DNA from: Bacteroidales bacterium
Lineage (GTDB): Bacteria > Bacteroidota > Bacteroidia > Bacteroidales > P3
NCBI GenBank assembly: GCA_024685285.1
Contig: JAIKVZ010000015.1
Span: 1-39,789 of the forward strand
Direction: 5' to 3'
Length of the DNA stretch: 39,789 nt
Positions 6,870 through 15,071 of the stretch are shown piece after piece. Both the position numbers and the translations under genes were made by a program. Below the pieces are notes generated by a model. It was not told where the DNA came from. It did no database searches and saw only the letters and a list, made by a program, of their open reading frames with translations. How positions within the stretch are numbered: the first letter of the stretch is position 1; each line of letters opens with the position of its first letter.

Positions 6870-8822
6870 ATGAAGAAAGTAACGTCGATTTTCGCGGCTT
6901 TCATGCTCTTGGCAGCCCTCGCGCCGCAGGCGTTCGCACAGTTTCCGCATAGGTTTTGCGCCACTACCGACAACGACATAGAGCTCTGCTATAAGGTCAA
7001 TGACGATGGTGTTAGCGTGACATTGTATAGCAGCTATCCCTGTGAGGGCACGCTTGTCATCCCCGACAGTGTCACCGATAACGGAACGACATATGCTGTT
7101 AAAATAATAGATAACAACGCCTTATACGGTCGTACTGGTTTGACATCAATCACGGTTCCAAACAGCGTTGATTCGATAGGCGTTGATGCTTTTTACAATG
7201 TGCGCTATGTTGTATATCATGGCAGTGCCACAGGAAGCCCTTGGGGTGCGTTGTCGGTGAATGGCTTTATTGATGGCGATTATATTTTTTCCGATTCCAC
7301 AAAGCACTACTTGCAGGCGTACAGAGGTACGGAAGTTTCGGTAACTATACCCTCCACGGTTGACACGATTGGCCCCAGAATTTTTTACTACAACACAAGT
7401 TTGACCTCTGTAACCATGGGCGACAGTGTTAGATCAATTGGCGACGAGGCTTTTAATAGATGTTTTGGACTGGCATCAGTTTCATTCGGCAGCGGGCTCA
7501 CAACCATAGGCAGAGAGGCTTTTGCCTACTGCAGGGGGCTGACTGCCATTGATATACCTAACAGTGTCACTTCTATAGGCAGCGAGGCTTTTGCCTACTG
7601 CAGCGGGCTGACGGCCATTGCCATACCTAATAGTGTCATTTCTATAGATAGCGCGGCTTTTGCCTACTGCAATGGGCTGACCGCCATTACCATACCTAAT
7701 AGTGTCACTTCCATAGGCAGCGAGGCTTTTAGGTACTGCAATGGACTGACTGCCATTTCCATACCTAACAGCGTCACAACCATAGGCAGAGAGGCATTTG
7801 CCTACTGCAGAGGACTGACTGCCATTTCCATACCTAATAGTGTCACTACGATAGGCAGAGGGGCTTTTGCGTACTGCGGTGGGTTGACAGCCCTTTCTAT
7901 ACCTAACAGTGTTACTTCAATAGGCAAATATGCTTTTATAGATTGCACCGGGCTGACATCTATTGTTGTTGACGACAGCAATGTGGTATACGACAGCCGT
8001 AACAATTGCAATGCCCTTATTGAGACCGCCACCGGCAACCTGATTAAGGGCTGCAGCAACACGGTTATTCCCGACGGCGTCAGAACTATAGAAGAATATG
8101 CCTTAAAGGGTTGCAGTGGGCTGCGGACAGTCGTCATACCCAACAGCGTAGATTCAATAGGTGATTATGCCTTTTCCGGCTGTAGTGGTCTTTATTTTTT
8201 AACGATTGGCAGAAATGTGTCTGCAATAGGCAGATATGCATTCAATTGTGTCAACATAGTGGAGATACACTCGCTGAACAGCGTGCCGCCGACATTGTAC
8301 GAATCTGTATTTTACGGTGTATCAAATGAAATTCAAGTTTTCGTACCGTGTGGCAGTTCGGATTTGTACCTCTCAGCATGGAATCGCTTCAGAAATTTTG
8401 AGGAGGAGATGAATTTCCGAATAGTTGCGATTCCTGCCGACGAGCGGATGGGTTCAACACAGGTAGATGCATTGCCCACGTGTTTAAATCCACATGCCGC
8501 CATCAGAGCCACCGCACGCGAGGGCTACCGCTTTGTGCGCTGGAGCGATGGCAACACCGAGGCCGATCGTTCTGTGCCTATTGTTTCAGACACCACGTTC
8601 ATTGCCTATTTTGAAAGCCTCGAGGGCATTGACATTATTGACAGCGGCAACATAAATGCCTATTCAATCGACGGACATATTATCGTTGAAGGGTTTGAAG
8701 GCGCAACAATACAAGTGTTTGATATTGTTGGCCGACCAGTAGACAACCGTGACTTGACGCCAGGTGTGTATATAGTCAAAGTCGGCACCCTGCCGGCCCA
8801 CAAGGTTGCGGTAACCAGGTGA
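6870..8822 (+). CDS. BspA-like leucine-rich-repeat surface protein with T9SS sorting domain
   Basis: Predicted surface-exposed or secreted adhesin-like protein of 650 residues. ATG 6870 is preferred over 6852 because it opens a clean signal peptide (MKKVTSIFAAFMLLAALAPQ). The body is BspA/TpLRR-type repeats. Seven consecutive 23-residue units at residues 200-360 follow the pattern GLTAIxIPNSVTSIGxxAF, with more divergent units on each side. Near 520-590 is an InlB B-repeat-like segment (GYRFVRWSDGNTEADRSV). The last 25 or so residues (LTPGVYIVKVGTLPAHKVAV) match the type A C-terminal sorting signal of the type IX secretion system, whose machinery is encoded at 29926-36908. Base composition is more AT-rich than its neighbours, and 20-bp inverted repeats flank the gene. 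The ligand is unknown. Confidence 0.88.
   Translation: MKKVTSIFAAFMLLAALAPQAFAQFPHRFCATTDNDIELCYKVNDDGVSVTLYSSYPCEGTLVIPDSVTDNGTTYAVKIIDNNALYGRTGLTSITVPNSVDSIGVDAFYNVRYVVYHGSATGSPWGALSVNGFIDGDYIFSDSTKHYLQAYRGTEVSVTIPSTVDTIGPRIFYYNTSLTSVTMGDSVRSIGDEAFNRCFGLASVSFGSGLTTIGREAFAYCRGLTAIDIPNSVTSIGSEAFAYCSGLTAIAIPNSVISIDSAAFAYCNGLTAITIPNSVTSIGSEAFRYCNGLTAISIPNSVTTIGREAFAYCRGLTAISIPNSVTTIGRGAFAYCGGLTALSIPNSVTSIGKYAFIDCTGLTSIVVDDSNVVYDSRNNCNALIETATGNLIKGCSNTVIPDGVRTIEEYALKGCSGLRTVVIPNSVDSIGDYAFSGCSGLYFLTIGRNVSAIGRYAFNCVNIVEIHSLNSVPPTLYESVFYGVSNEIQVFVPCGSSDLYLSAWNRFRNFEEEMNFRIVAIPADERMGSTQVDALPTCLNPHAAIRATAREGYRFVRWSDGNTEADRSVPIVSDTTFIAYFESLEGIDIIDSGNINAYSIDGHIIVEGFEGATIQVFDIVGRPVDNRDLTPGVYIVKVGTLPAHKVAVTR
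7467..7949 (+). repeat. Seven tandem 69-base repeats within the BspA-like gene
   Basis: Seven head-to-tail 69-base units, each coding one 23-residue LRR. They are nearly identical at DNA level in the middle units, for example the recurring CCATACCTAA and TTTTGCCTACTGCA stretches. Such similarity suggests recent expansion by slippage or recombination and makes the copy number likely to vary. Confidence 0.9.
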
Positions 8823-8838
8823 AGCCATTGCCGGTGGC
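8819..8838 (-). repeat. Right inverted-repeat partner of the glnA hairpin
   Basis: GTGAAGCCATTGCCGGTGGC is the exact reverse complement of 6694-6713. It overlaps the stop codon of the BspA-like gene (TGA 8820-8822). Confidence 0.85.
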
Positions 8839-8944
8839 GTTAGCGAAGCGGAGAAGATCCGGTAGATAACTACCTAACAATCGGCTATTTGACGTACACA
8901 GGTCGCCCCGTAACCGCCAAAACATCGGTGGCCGTGGGTACCCC

Positions 8945-9010
8945 TCCGATGTTGACCCGACCTCAACCCGACCTTAACCTGAACCTAACCTATCTAACGG
9001 ATTGATATTC
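8945..9010 (-). repeat. 11-base-unit intergenic element, copy B
   Basis: Read on the minus strand: GAATATCAATC, CGTTAGATAGG, TTAGGTTCAGG, TTAAGGTCGGG, TTGAGGTCGGG, TCAACATCGGA. It has the same unit order and exact length as copy A but the opposite orientation to the flanking genes. It ends about 90 bases before the TonB receptor -7 box. Confidence 0.9.
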
Positions 9011-9076
9011 AACGCGTTATATTGTATTTGCCAAATAACTGATAATCAACATATTGGGTTTACGGCTGCGAAATAT

Positions 9077-9107
9077 TTTGCAGGTTCGGAAAAAAGAACT
9101 AATTTTG
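9077..9107 (+). promoter_or_regulatory. Promoter of TonB receptor/DUF4249 operon
   Basis: TTTG ending at 9080, 19 bases, then TAATTTTG (9100-9107) followed by CACC. ATG 9132 lies 25 bases downstream. Confidence 0.78.
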
Positions 9108-9131
9108 CACCCTCGAAGACGAGTGTGTTGA

Positions 9132-11615
9132 ATGTTGTCAGGAGTGTTTGCAATGTTGCGTAAGTGTGATATAACCAAGCTGATATGCTGTTTCATGGTT
9201 CTGCTGCCGGCGGTGCTGTGGGGGCAGGCTTTCACGATTTCGGGCACCGTTGTCGACCGTGCAACCGGCGAGACGCTCATAGGCGCCACTGTTCAAGACC
9301 TCCGTTCCGGCAAGGGCACCGTAACCAATGTCAACGGGCGTTACTCGCTCACCCTCAAAGCTGACTCGGTGGCTCTGCGTGTGGTATATATCGGCTATGA
9401 ACCTCAGCTTTTCAGTTTCAAACTTGCCAAAAATACTGCCATCAATGTCAATCTCAAACCTTCTGTACAGCTTGACGAGGTGGTTATCACGGCCGAGAGG
9501 CCCGGTGATACACGCTCGTCGCAGATGAGTGCCACGCAGGTTACCGTGGAGCAGATCAAGGCTGTGCCGGTGATGTTTGGCGAAGCCGACCTTATCAAGG
9601 CGTTGCAGCTTATGCCCGGGGTGCAGAGCGGTTCGGAGGGCAACAGTGGTATGTATGTGCGTGGAGGCGGTCCCGACGAAAACCTGTTTCTGCTCGATGG
9701 CATACCGCTTTACAACGTCAACCACATGGGTGGCTTTTTCTCGGCGTTCAACACCGATGCCGTGAAGACGGTAACCCTCTACAAGGGCTCCTTTCCGGCG
9801 CGTTTTGGCGGTCGCCTCTCGTCGGTGCTTGACGTGGCCACCAATAACGGCAATGACAAGGAGATGCATGGCAACGCCTCGGTGGGCCTCATCTCGGCCA
9901 AGATCAACCTCGAAGGGCCTATTGTCAAGGAACGCACCACCTTCAGCGTGTCGGCTCGCCGCACATACGCCGACCTCTATATGGCTCCCATCATGCTGTG
10001 GCTTATACCAAGGATTTCGGGCACAGTTGACTCTACAGCCGCCGATAGCGAGCTTGGAGGTGGTTACTATTTTTACGACATCAACGCCAAGGTTAGCCAT
10101 AAGTTCAATGACCGCAGCCGCGTATATGCAACATTCTATACAGGTAAGGACGATGTGTACGGCAGGGTGAATATGATGTCGAGCCTCATGGAGGACCAAA
10201 CCCTTGGCTTCCGCAACCAGTGGGGTAACCTTATAGGTGCTCTGAGGTGGAATTACGCCTTGTCGCATAAGCTCTTCTTCGACCTTACCGCCGCCTATAC
10301 TCAATACAATAACATTATCACCGGCAATATCAGAAAGGTGGCAGAGATTGACGGACAGGAGGATATATCGACAATGAACGGCGATTACAGTTCTGGCATC
10401 AAAGACGTGTCGTTACGCGCCGATTTTAACTATAATCCCGTTCCGGAGCATGACGTGCGTTTCGGCACATACGTCACTCGACATTTCTTCACCCCCGAAG
10501 TGATGAGTGCTTCGATAAACTATTTTGACCAGGTGCAGATGGGCTCAAAACTCAAGATGGACACTACCCTCAACGCCAGCAAAGTGTTTGCCACCGAGAT
10601 GGTTGCCTATGCCGAGGACGACTGGGAGGTTGGTGAACACATCAAGCTCAATCTCGGTCTGCACGCCAGCGCATTCGGTGTTGAGGATACCCTTTACCCA
10701 TCACTTCAGCCTCGAATATCGGGACGCTTTTTGTTGGCTGACGACCTCTCCCTCAAAGCCGGCTATGCTTATATGAAGCAGTATATGCACCTGCTCTCGA
10801 CTACCAGTGTCAGTATGCCGACCGATTTATGGGTGCCCGTTACCAAGAATATCGCCCCCATGGAGTCGCATCAGGTAGCGGCAGGCATATCCTACAGCCG
10901 CAGTGGCATAGCCGATTTTTCTATCGAGGGCTATTACAAACACATGACGAACCTAATAGAGTATAAGGACGGAGCTTCGTTTTTCGGTTCTTCGGCAGGG
11001 TGGGAGAATTTGGTGGTATCTGGTGACGGTTACTCATACGGCGTGGAGTTCTTGGTGCAGCGCAACATTGGCCAACTTACCGGCTGGGTGGGCTATACCT
11101 ATAGTCGCACCATGCATATTTTCAACCGTCCGGGCCAGGAACTCAACGGAGGTCGCCCGTTCCCTGCAAAATACGACCGTCGGCACGATCTCTCCATTGT
11201 GCTTTCATACAAGGTTAACAACAATATAGACTTTAGTGCAACATGGGTCTACAGCACTGGAAATGCCTCGACCTTGGCCTTGCAGCAATATAATGTCGTG
11301 TTCGACGACCCTGCATACTACGATGACCCCGACTTGGCAGGCCGCCTTGGCAACCTACAATATATCGACAGCCGCAATAATTTCCGTATGCCTGACTATC
11401 ATCGCATGGATATCGGTGCCAACTTCCATCGTCAGTTCAAACGCAAAGGAATGCACCGCACCATCAATGTAAGCATATATAATTTGTATAATCGCAAAAA
11501 CCCGTACATGATATATAGGAGCCGCCGTTATTCTTCGGCAGGCTACAACTCGGCTTTGGTCAAACTATCGTTATTCCCAATACTGCCCTCGGTGGCATAT
11601 ACGCTCTATTTTTAA
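9132..11615 (+). CDS. TonB-dependent outer-membrane receptor with carboxypeptidase-regulatory-like domain
   Basis: Outer-membrane barrel that imports a bound ligand using TonB energy. The 827-residue product begins with a signal peptide ending near LLPAVLWGQ. ATG 9153 is an alternative start. A carboxypeptidase-D regulatory-like domain (about 35-118, ISGTVVDRATGETLIGATV) precedes the plug (about 130-235: MPGVQSGSEGNSGMYVRGGG, FLLDGIPLYNVNHMGGF) and the beta-barrel, which ends with an aromatic residue (YTLYF) as outer-membrane proteins do. The downstream partner is a DUF4249 lipoprotein, not SusD, so this is not a classical Sus pair and the substrate cannot be named. Thirteen bases separate the two genes, which form one operon. 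Confidence 0.9.
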   Translation: MLSGVFAMLRKCDITKLICCFMVLLPAVLWGQAFTISGTVVDRATGETLIGATVQDLRSGKGTVTNVNGRYSLTLKADSVALRVVYIGYEPQLFSFKLAKNTAINVNLKPSVQLDEVVITAERPGDTRSSQMSATQVTVEQIKAVPVMFGEADLIKALQLMPGVQSGSEGNSGMYVRGGGPDENLFLLDGIPLYNVNHMGGFFSAFNTDAVKTVTLYKGSFPARFGGRLSSVLDVATNNGNDKEMHGNASVGLISAKINLEGPIVKERTTFSVSARRTYADLYMAPIMLWLIPRISGTVDSTAADSELGGGYYFYDINAKVSHKFNDRSRVYATFYTGKDDVYGRVNMMSSLMEDQTLGFRNQWGNLIGALRWNYALSHKLFFDLTAAYTQYNNIITGNIRKVAEIDGQEDISTMNGDYSSGIKDVSLRADFNYNPVPEHDVRFGTYVTRHFFTPEVMSASINYFDQVQMGSKLKMDTTLNASKVFATEMVAYAEDDWEVGEHIKLNLGLHASAFGVEDTLYPSLQPRISGRFLLADDLSLKAGYAYMKQYMHLLSTTSVSMPTDLWVPVTKNIAPMESHQVAAGISYSRSGIADFSIEGYYKHMTNLIEYKDGASFFGSSAGWENLVVSGDGYSYGVEFLVQRNIGQLTGWVGYTYSRTMHIFNRPGQELNGGRPFPAKYDRRHDLSIVLSYKVNNNIDFSATWVYSTGNASTLALQQYNVVFDDPAYYDDPDLAGRLGNLQYIDSRNNFRMPDYHRMDIGANFHRQFKRKGMHRTINVSIYNLYNRKNPYMIYRSRRYSSAGYNSALVKLSLFPILPSVAYTLYF

Positions 11616-11628
11616 CCCTCAGCGACCT

Positions 11629-12672
11629 ATGAAAAATAGCAAACATAATCGCCCCAACCGTTCCATAAATCGACACATATTTCGTATGTGGTGCTTGGCG
11701 CTTGTTGCGACGCTACCGTTACTTATAGTTTCGTGCGAGGAGGTTCTTGATGTTGACGAGAACCAACTTGAGCAACATTTGGTACTCAACGCCATGCCTT
11801 CCAACGGCAATCGCGTTTTTATCAACTTCACAACGGCGCGTTTCTTCCTTGACGACTATAACCACCCCCTATCAGACGCGCAACTTACCCTATATGTCAA
11901 CCACGTGCCGCTGAGCCCCGATTCGGTGAGCGGCTGCAACTACTTCTTTGGATATACAGCCACTGCAGGCGATTCGCTTGAGGTGCGTGCCACCGGTGCT
12001 GGCCTCAGTGCCTCGGCCTCGACATATGTGCCGGCAATGTCAGTTGTGAACAATGTCAGCGCACGCCTTGACAGCACCCTGTTCCGTATGGTTATGATTA
12101 AGTTCCGCCTTGACGATGCGGCAGACTTAAAGCAGATGTATCATATCAATGTGGTGGAACGAGACAGTGGCTTGCACTATAATAGTTTTACAAAGACTTT
12201 CGACACTATTGATACAGTATACAACCCATACTTTATGTGTTTTGACCCGCTGGTGACCGATCCCTCGGTGCGTGGCATGGAGCCAATGGGTGGCTATTTT
12301 TATGAAAGGTTGCTATGCAGCGATGAGCTTATCGACGGACGAGGCTATAATATAACCCTTATGGTGCTCAAGTTGGTCGATACCAATGAAGTGGAGCCGT
12401 ACATACACGACTACTCGCTAAGCGTAGAATCGGTAACGCCGGAGCGTTACGATTATTTGCAGCAGGTGGCCCGAGCACAGAGCAGCACATCGTTATTTGC
12501 CGAGCCCTCGCAGGTGACGGGTAATGTACATGGTGCTCTTGGCGTGTTTGCAGGCACAGCCAAGCAGCTTATCCACCTAAGCATCGACGGAAGTACATCC
12601 TCCACAATGCCAACAATACCAGCAGACCCAGAAGCAGTGCTACGGGAAGCCCGTAAACTTGGTATAGAATAG
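11629..12672 (+). CDS. DUF4249 family lipoprotein
   Basis: Probable outer-membrane-anchored partner of the preceding TonB receptor; the pair is frequent in Bacteroidetes but its biochemical role is unknown. The 347-residue product has a long positively charged N-terminus, a hydrophobic stretch and the lipobox LIVSC with Cys36 as the lipidated residue. The C-terminal EPSQVTGNVHGALGVFAG resembles the conserved block of DUF4249 proteins. It lies 13 bases after the receptor gene with no promoter between. Homology is judged by eye only. Confidence 0.8.
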   Translation: MKNSKHNRPNRSINRHIFRMWCLALVATLPLLIVSCEEVLDVDENQLEQHLVLNAMPSNGNRVFINFTTARFFLDDYNHPLSDAQLTLYVNHVPLSPDSVSGCNYFFGYTATAGDSLEVRATGAGLSASASTYVPAMSVVNNVSARLDSTLFRMVMIKFRLDDAADLKQMYHINVVERDSGLHYNSFTKTFDTIDTVYNPYFMCFDPLVTDPSVRGMEPMGGYFYERLLCSDELIDGRGYNITLMVLKLVDTNEVEPYIHDYSLSVESVTPERYDYLQQVARAQSSTSLFAEPSQVTGNVHGALGVFAGTAKQLIHLSIDGSTSSTMPTIPADPEAVLREARKLGIE

Positions 12673-12724
12673 TTTCTATTTATTCTTAGGAATGTAATTT
12701 TGTGTAATTTTTTTTTGCATTTTT

Positions 12725-12755
12725 TTTGTGGAATAAGAAAAAAGTTGTAATTTTG
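12725..12755 (+). promoter_or_regulatory. Promoter of rplU-rpmA
   Basis: TTTG ending at 12728, 19 bases, then TAATTTTG (12748-12755) followed by CAAC. The leader of about 70 bases before rplU could carry ribosomal-protein autoregulation, but I see no convincing structure. Confidence 0.78.
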
Positions 12756-12828
12756 CAACTCGTTTAACGTCAAAGAAATGGCGTATATGTATTGTGCAAA
12801 AAGTTAAAAACCAGATATTTATAACAAA

Positions 12829-13137
12829 ATGTACGCAATTGTAGAAATCGCAGGAAAGCAATTCAAGGTCGCTCAAGATCAGAAGATCTTCGTCAACCGT
12901 CTGAAGAATGACGAGGGTAGCGAAGTTTCTTTTGACACCGTGATGCTCAAAGACAGCGACGGCAACGTCGAGATTGGCAAACCTTACATAGCCGGTGCTT
13001 CGGTTAAGGCCACCGTGCTGCGCCATCTCAAAGGTGACAAGGTTTTGGTCTTCAAGAAAATACGTCGCAAAGGCTATCAGAAAATGAATGGTCATCGTGA
13101 TTACCTGACCCAAATCAAAATTGATAGCATCAATTAA
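12829..13137 (+). CDS. rplU: 50S ribosomal protein L21
   Basis: Large-subunit ribosomal protein that binds 23S rRNA. The 102-residue length is normal. It starts MYAIVEIAGKQFKV, the family signature opening, and carries the C-terminal basic KIRRKGYQKMNGHRDYLT. It is followed after 37 bases by rpmA, the near-universal rplU-rpmA pairing. The operon has its own promoter and ends in the terminator at 13471-13499. Confidence 0.97.
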   Translation: MYAIVEIAGKQFKVAQDQKIFVNRLKNDEGSEVSFDTVMLKDSDGNVEIGKPYIAGASVKATVLRHLKGDKVLVFKKIRRKGYQKMNGHRDYLTQIKIDSIN

Positions 13138-13174
13138 TAAAACAAAGTTACAAACCTTTTAAAAACACTATATT

Positions 13175-13432
13175 ATGGCTCATAAAAAAGGTGTAGGTAG
13201 TTCCAGTAACGGTCGCGAGTCCGAGAGCAAACGCTTGGGCGTTAAAATTTTTGGCGGTCAGAAATGCGTTGCCGGCAACATAATAGTGCGTCAGCGCGGC
13301 ACCGTGCACAACCCTGGCCAGAATGTCGGCATGGGCAAGGATCACACTCTCTTTGCTTTGATTGACGGCGTGGTCAAGTTCCACAAAGGACGCGAGGACC
13401 GCTCGTTTGTTTCCGTGCTTCCCGCAGAGTAA
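13175..13432 (+). CDS. rpmA: 50S ribosomal protein L27
   Basis: Large-subunit protein whose N-terminus reaches the peptidyl-transferase centre. The 85-residue product starts [20 protein letters not shown] and contains [10 protein letters not shown] and [11 protein letters not shown], all diagnostic. There is no cleavable N-terminal extension of the Firmicutes type. Second gene of the rplU operon. Confidence 0.97.
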   Translation: MAHKKGVGSSSNGRESESKRLGVKIFGGQKCVAGNIIVRQRGTVHNPGQNVGMGKDHTLFALIDGVVKFHKGREDRSFVSVLPAE

Positions 13433-13470
13433 ACAGCAGGCGACAGTCGCAAGGAAAATTAGAAAAATGT

Positions 13471-13499
13471 AACGCGCTCATCAGTGGCGCGTTTTTTTT
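13471..13499 (+). terminator. Intrinsic terminator of rplU-rpmA
   Basis: Stem AACGCGC / GCGCGTT around a nine-base loop, followed directly by a run of T. The T-run merges into the promoter region of the next gene. Confidence 0.88.
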
Positions 13500-13523
13500 G
13501 TTTTTGGTACGGGATTTTTTTTG

Positions 13524-13531
13524 TAATTTTG
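13524..13531 (+). promoter_or_regulatory. Promoter (-7 box) of the RNase H-prmC unit
   Basis: TAATTTTG followed by CAG, 13 bases before ATG 13545. The -33 is ambiguous: TTTG at 13503-13506 (17-base gap) or at 13497-13500 (23-base gap). Confidence 0.7.
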
Positions 13532-13544
13532 CAGCCGGAAAGTT

Positions 13545-14186
13545 ATGGCCAAAAAACAGAAATACTATGTTGTATGGCAAGGTGGTGCACCTGGTGTATA
13601 CGATCGTTGGGACGATTGTGAGCGCCAGGTGCGTGGCCACAAGGCGGCCAGGTATAAGTCTTTCGATACCTTGGCTGAGGCTCAGGAGGCTTTCAACCGT
13701 CCGTTTGAGGAGGTCCTTGCCGAATGCCGCCAGCAACGGGTCCAGGCAGATCTTGAAGAACCATATACTGGTCCTGGTCCTGAGCAAGATGCCATTGCCG
13801 TCGATGCCGCCTGTTCGGGCAACCCTGGCGTGATGGAATACCGTGGGGTATATGTCGCCACTGGCAGCGAACTCTTCCGATACCGTGCCGAGCGAGGAAC
13901 TAATAACATAGGTGAGTTTCTGGCGATTGTGCATGGCCTCTCGTACCTCAAGAAACATGGATTGAAGCAGATACTATATTCTGACTCGGTCAACGCCATA
14001 GGGTGGGTGCGCGCGCGCCAGTGCAAGAGCAAGTTGCCGCTCGATGCCTCGACGGCCGACCTATGGGACTATGTGCATCGTGCCGAGGCTTGGTTGAGAG
14101 AAAACAATTACACCACGCAGATACTCAAGTGGGACACAGACCATTGGGGTGAGATACCGGCTGATTTCGGCCGTAAGAAGCAATGA
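13545..14186 (+). CDS. Viroplasmin-domain ribonuclease H
   Basis: Degrades the RNA strand of RNA-DNA hybrids. The 213-residue product has an N-terminal caulimovirus-viroplasmin-like domain (about 6-50, YYVVWQGGAPGVYDRWDDC), which binds hybrids in eukaryotic RNase H1. The catalytic RNase HI fold follows. The acidic catalytic residues are visible as IAVDAACSGNPG (first Asp), NNIGEFLAIVHGL (Glu), ILYSDSVNAI (second Asp) and KWDTDHWGEIPAD (C-terminal Asp). prmC follows three bases later, so the two genes are co-transcribed. Confidence 0.92.
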   Translation: MAKKQKYYVVWQGGAPGVYDRWDDCERQVRGHKAARYKSFDTLAEAQEAFNRPFEEVLAECRQQRVQADLEEPYTGPGPEQDAIAVDAACSGNPGVMEYRGVYVATGSELFRYRAERGTNNIGEFLAIVHGLSYLKKHGLKQILYSDSVNAIGWVRARQCKSKLPLDASTADLWDYVHRAEAWLRENNYTTQILKWDTDHWGEIPADFGRKKQ

Positions 14187-14189
14187 CCT

Positions 14190-15071
14190 ATGAATACCAC
14201 CAATCTACGCTTCAAGAGCAACCGCTTTATCGACATCGAAGAGCGACTTCACTCCGAACTTGACCCGACCTTAACCCGACCCGAAGTTCACTCTATGGTG
14301 CTTTTGATGTGCCGCGAATGGATGGGTTGGAGTACGGCCGATTACCTGCTGCATCGTCGCGAGCCGGTGAACCAAAGTGTGATGTTGCGCTTTCACCACG
14401 CTATGGATGGACTCAAACGCCACCAGCCGGTGCAACACATAATTGGATATGTCGATTTCTGCGGTTGTAGGCTCAAGGTAGGACCGGAAGTGCTGATTCC
14501 GAGGCCAGAGACAGCCGAGATGGTCGAGGCTCTCGGCTCGTTGTTAGGTACAGATTTTAAGGCAGGGCGTATTCTTGATCTCTGCACCGGCAGTGGCTGC
14601 ATCGCCATAGCCCTCAAACGACGTTGGCCAGAGGCTAAGGTTATGGCTGTTGATATATCGTCGCAGGCTCTCGCAATGGCTCGGTTCAACGCTGATTACA
14701 ATGGGGTGGATGTGCAATTTGAGCAGTGTGATATTCTGAATACCAATGCCGGAAAGGATTGGGGCCGGTTCGACCTTATTATATCCAATCCACCGTACGT
14801 GCGACAGAGCGAGAAGGCTGCGATGAATCGCAATGTGTTAGATTACGAGCCTGTCGAGGCTTTGTTTGTGCCCGATGATGACCCTCTGCTGTTTTATAGG
14901 GCTATTGGGAGTTTAGTTCAACGCCATCTTACCTCACGAGGATTATTGGTACTCGAAATCAACGAGGCTCTTGTAACCGAGACCTCGGAATTGCTGCGCG
15001 GGTTCGGTTTCGAGACCGAGGTGCGTATGGATTTTCGCGGGCGTTGCCGTGTTATAGTTGCCAAGAATTGA
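14190..15071 (+). CDS. prmC: Peptide chain release factor N5-glutamine methyltransferase
   Basis: Methylates the Gln of the GGQ motif of release factors, using S-adenosylmethionine. The 293-residue product has an N-terminal helical release-factor-binding domain and a Rossmann methyltransferase domain. The SAM-binding loop RILDLCTGSGCIAI is at 127-140, and the catalytic NPPY motif (200-203) is intact, so the enzyme is probably active. Residues 22-32 (SELDPTLTRPE) are coded by three reverse-strand units of the 11-base element found elsewhere between genes, exactly in frame. The 3' end overlaps the convergent small membrane-protein gene by 20 bases. Confidence 0.95.
   Translation: MNTTNLRFKSNRFIDIEERLHSELDPTLTRPEVHSMVLLMCREWMGWSTADYLLHRREPVNQSVMLRFHHAMDGLKRHQPVQHIIGYVDFCGCRLKVGPEVLIPRPETAEMVEALGSLLGTDFKAGRILDLCTGSGCIAIALKRRWPEAKVMAVDISSQALAMARFNADYNGVDVQFEQCDILNTNAGKDWGRFDLIISNPPYVRQSEKAAMNRNVLDYEPVEALFVPDDDPLLFYRAIGSLVQRHLTSRGLLVLEINEALVTETSELLRGFGFETEVRMDFRGRCRVIVAKN
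14253..14285 (-). repeat. 11-base-unit element, copy E, inside prmC
   Basis: On the minus strand the units are TTCGGGTCGGG, TTAAGGTCGGG, TCAAGTTCGGA, three units in all. A 20-base stretch (14260-14279) is identical to copy C. The element starts and ends on prmC codon boundaries (codons 22-32). Confidence 0.85.

Larger units (their letters stand above)
8823..9131. other. Intergenic region between BspA-like and TonB receptor genes
   Basis: No gene is visible in these 309 bases. They hold the end of the 20-bp inverted repeat, an inverted pair AACATCGG (8921-8928) / CCGATGTT (8945-8952), the minus-strand 11-base-unit element (8945-9010) and the TonB receptor promoter. 8840-8920 shows nothing recognisable. 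Confidence 0.7.
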
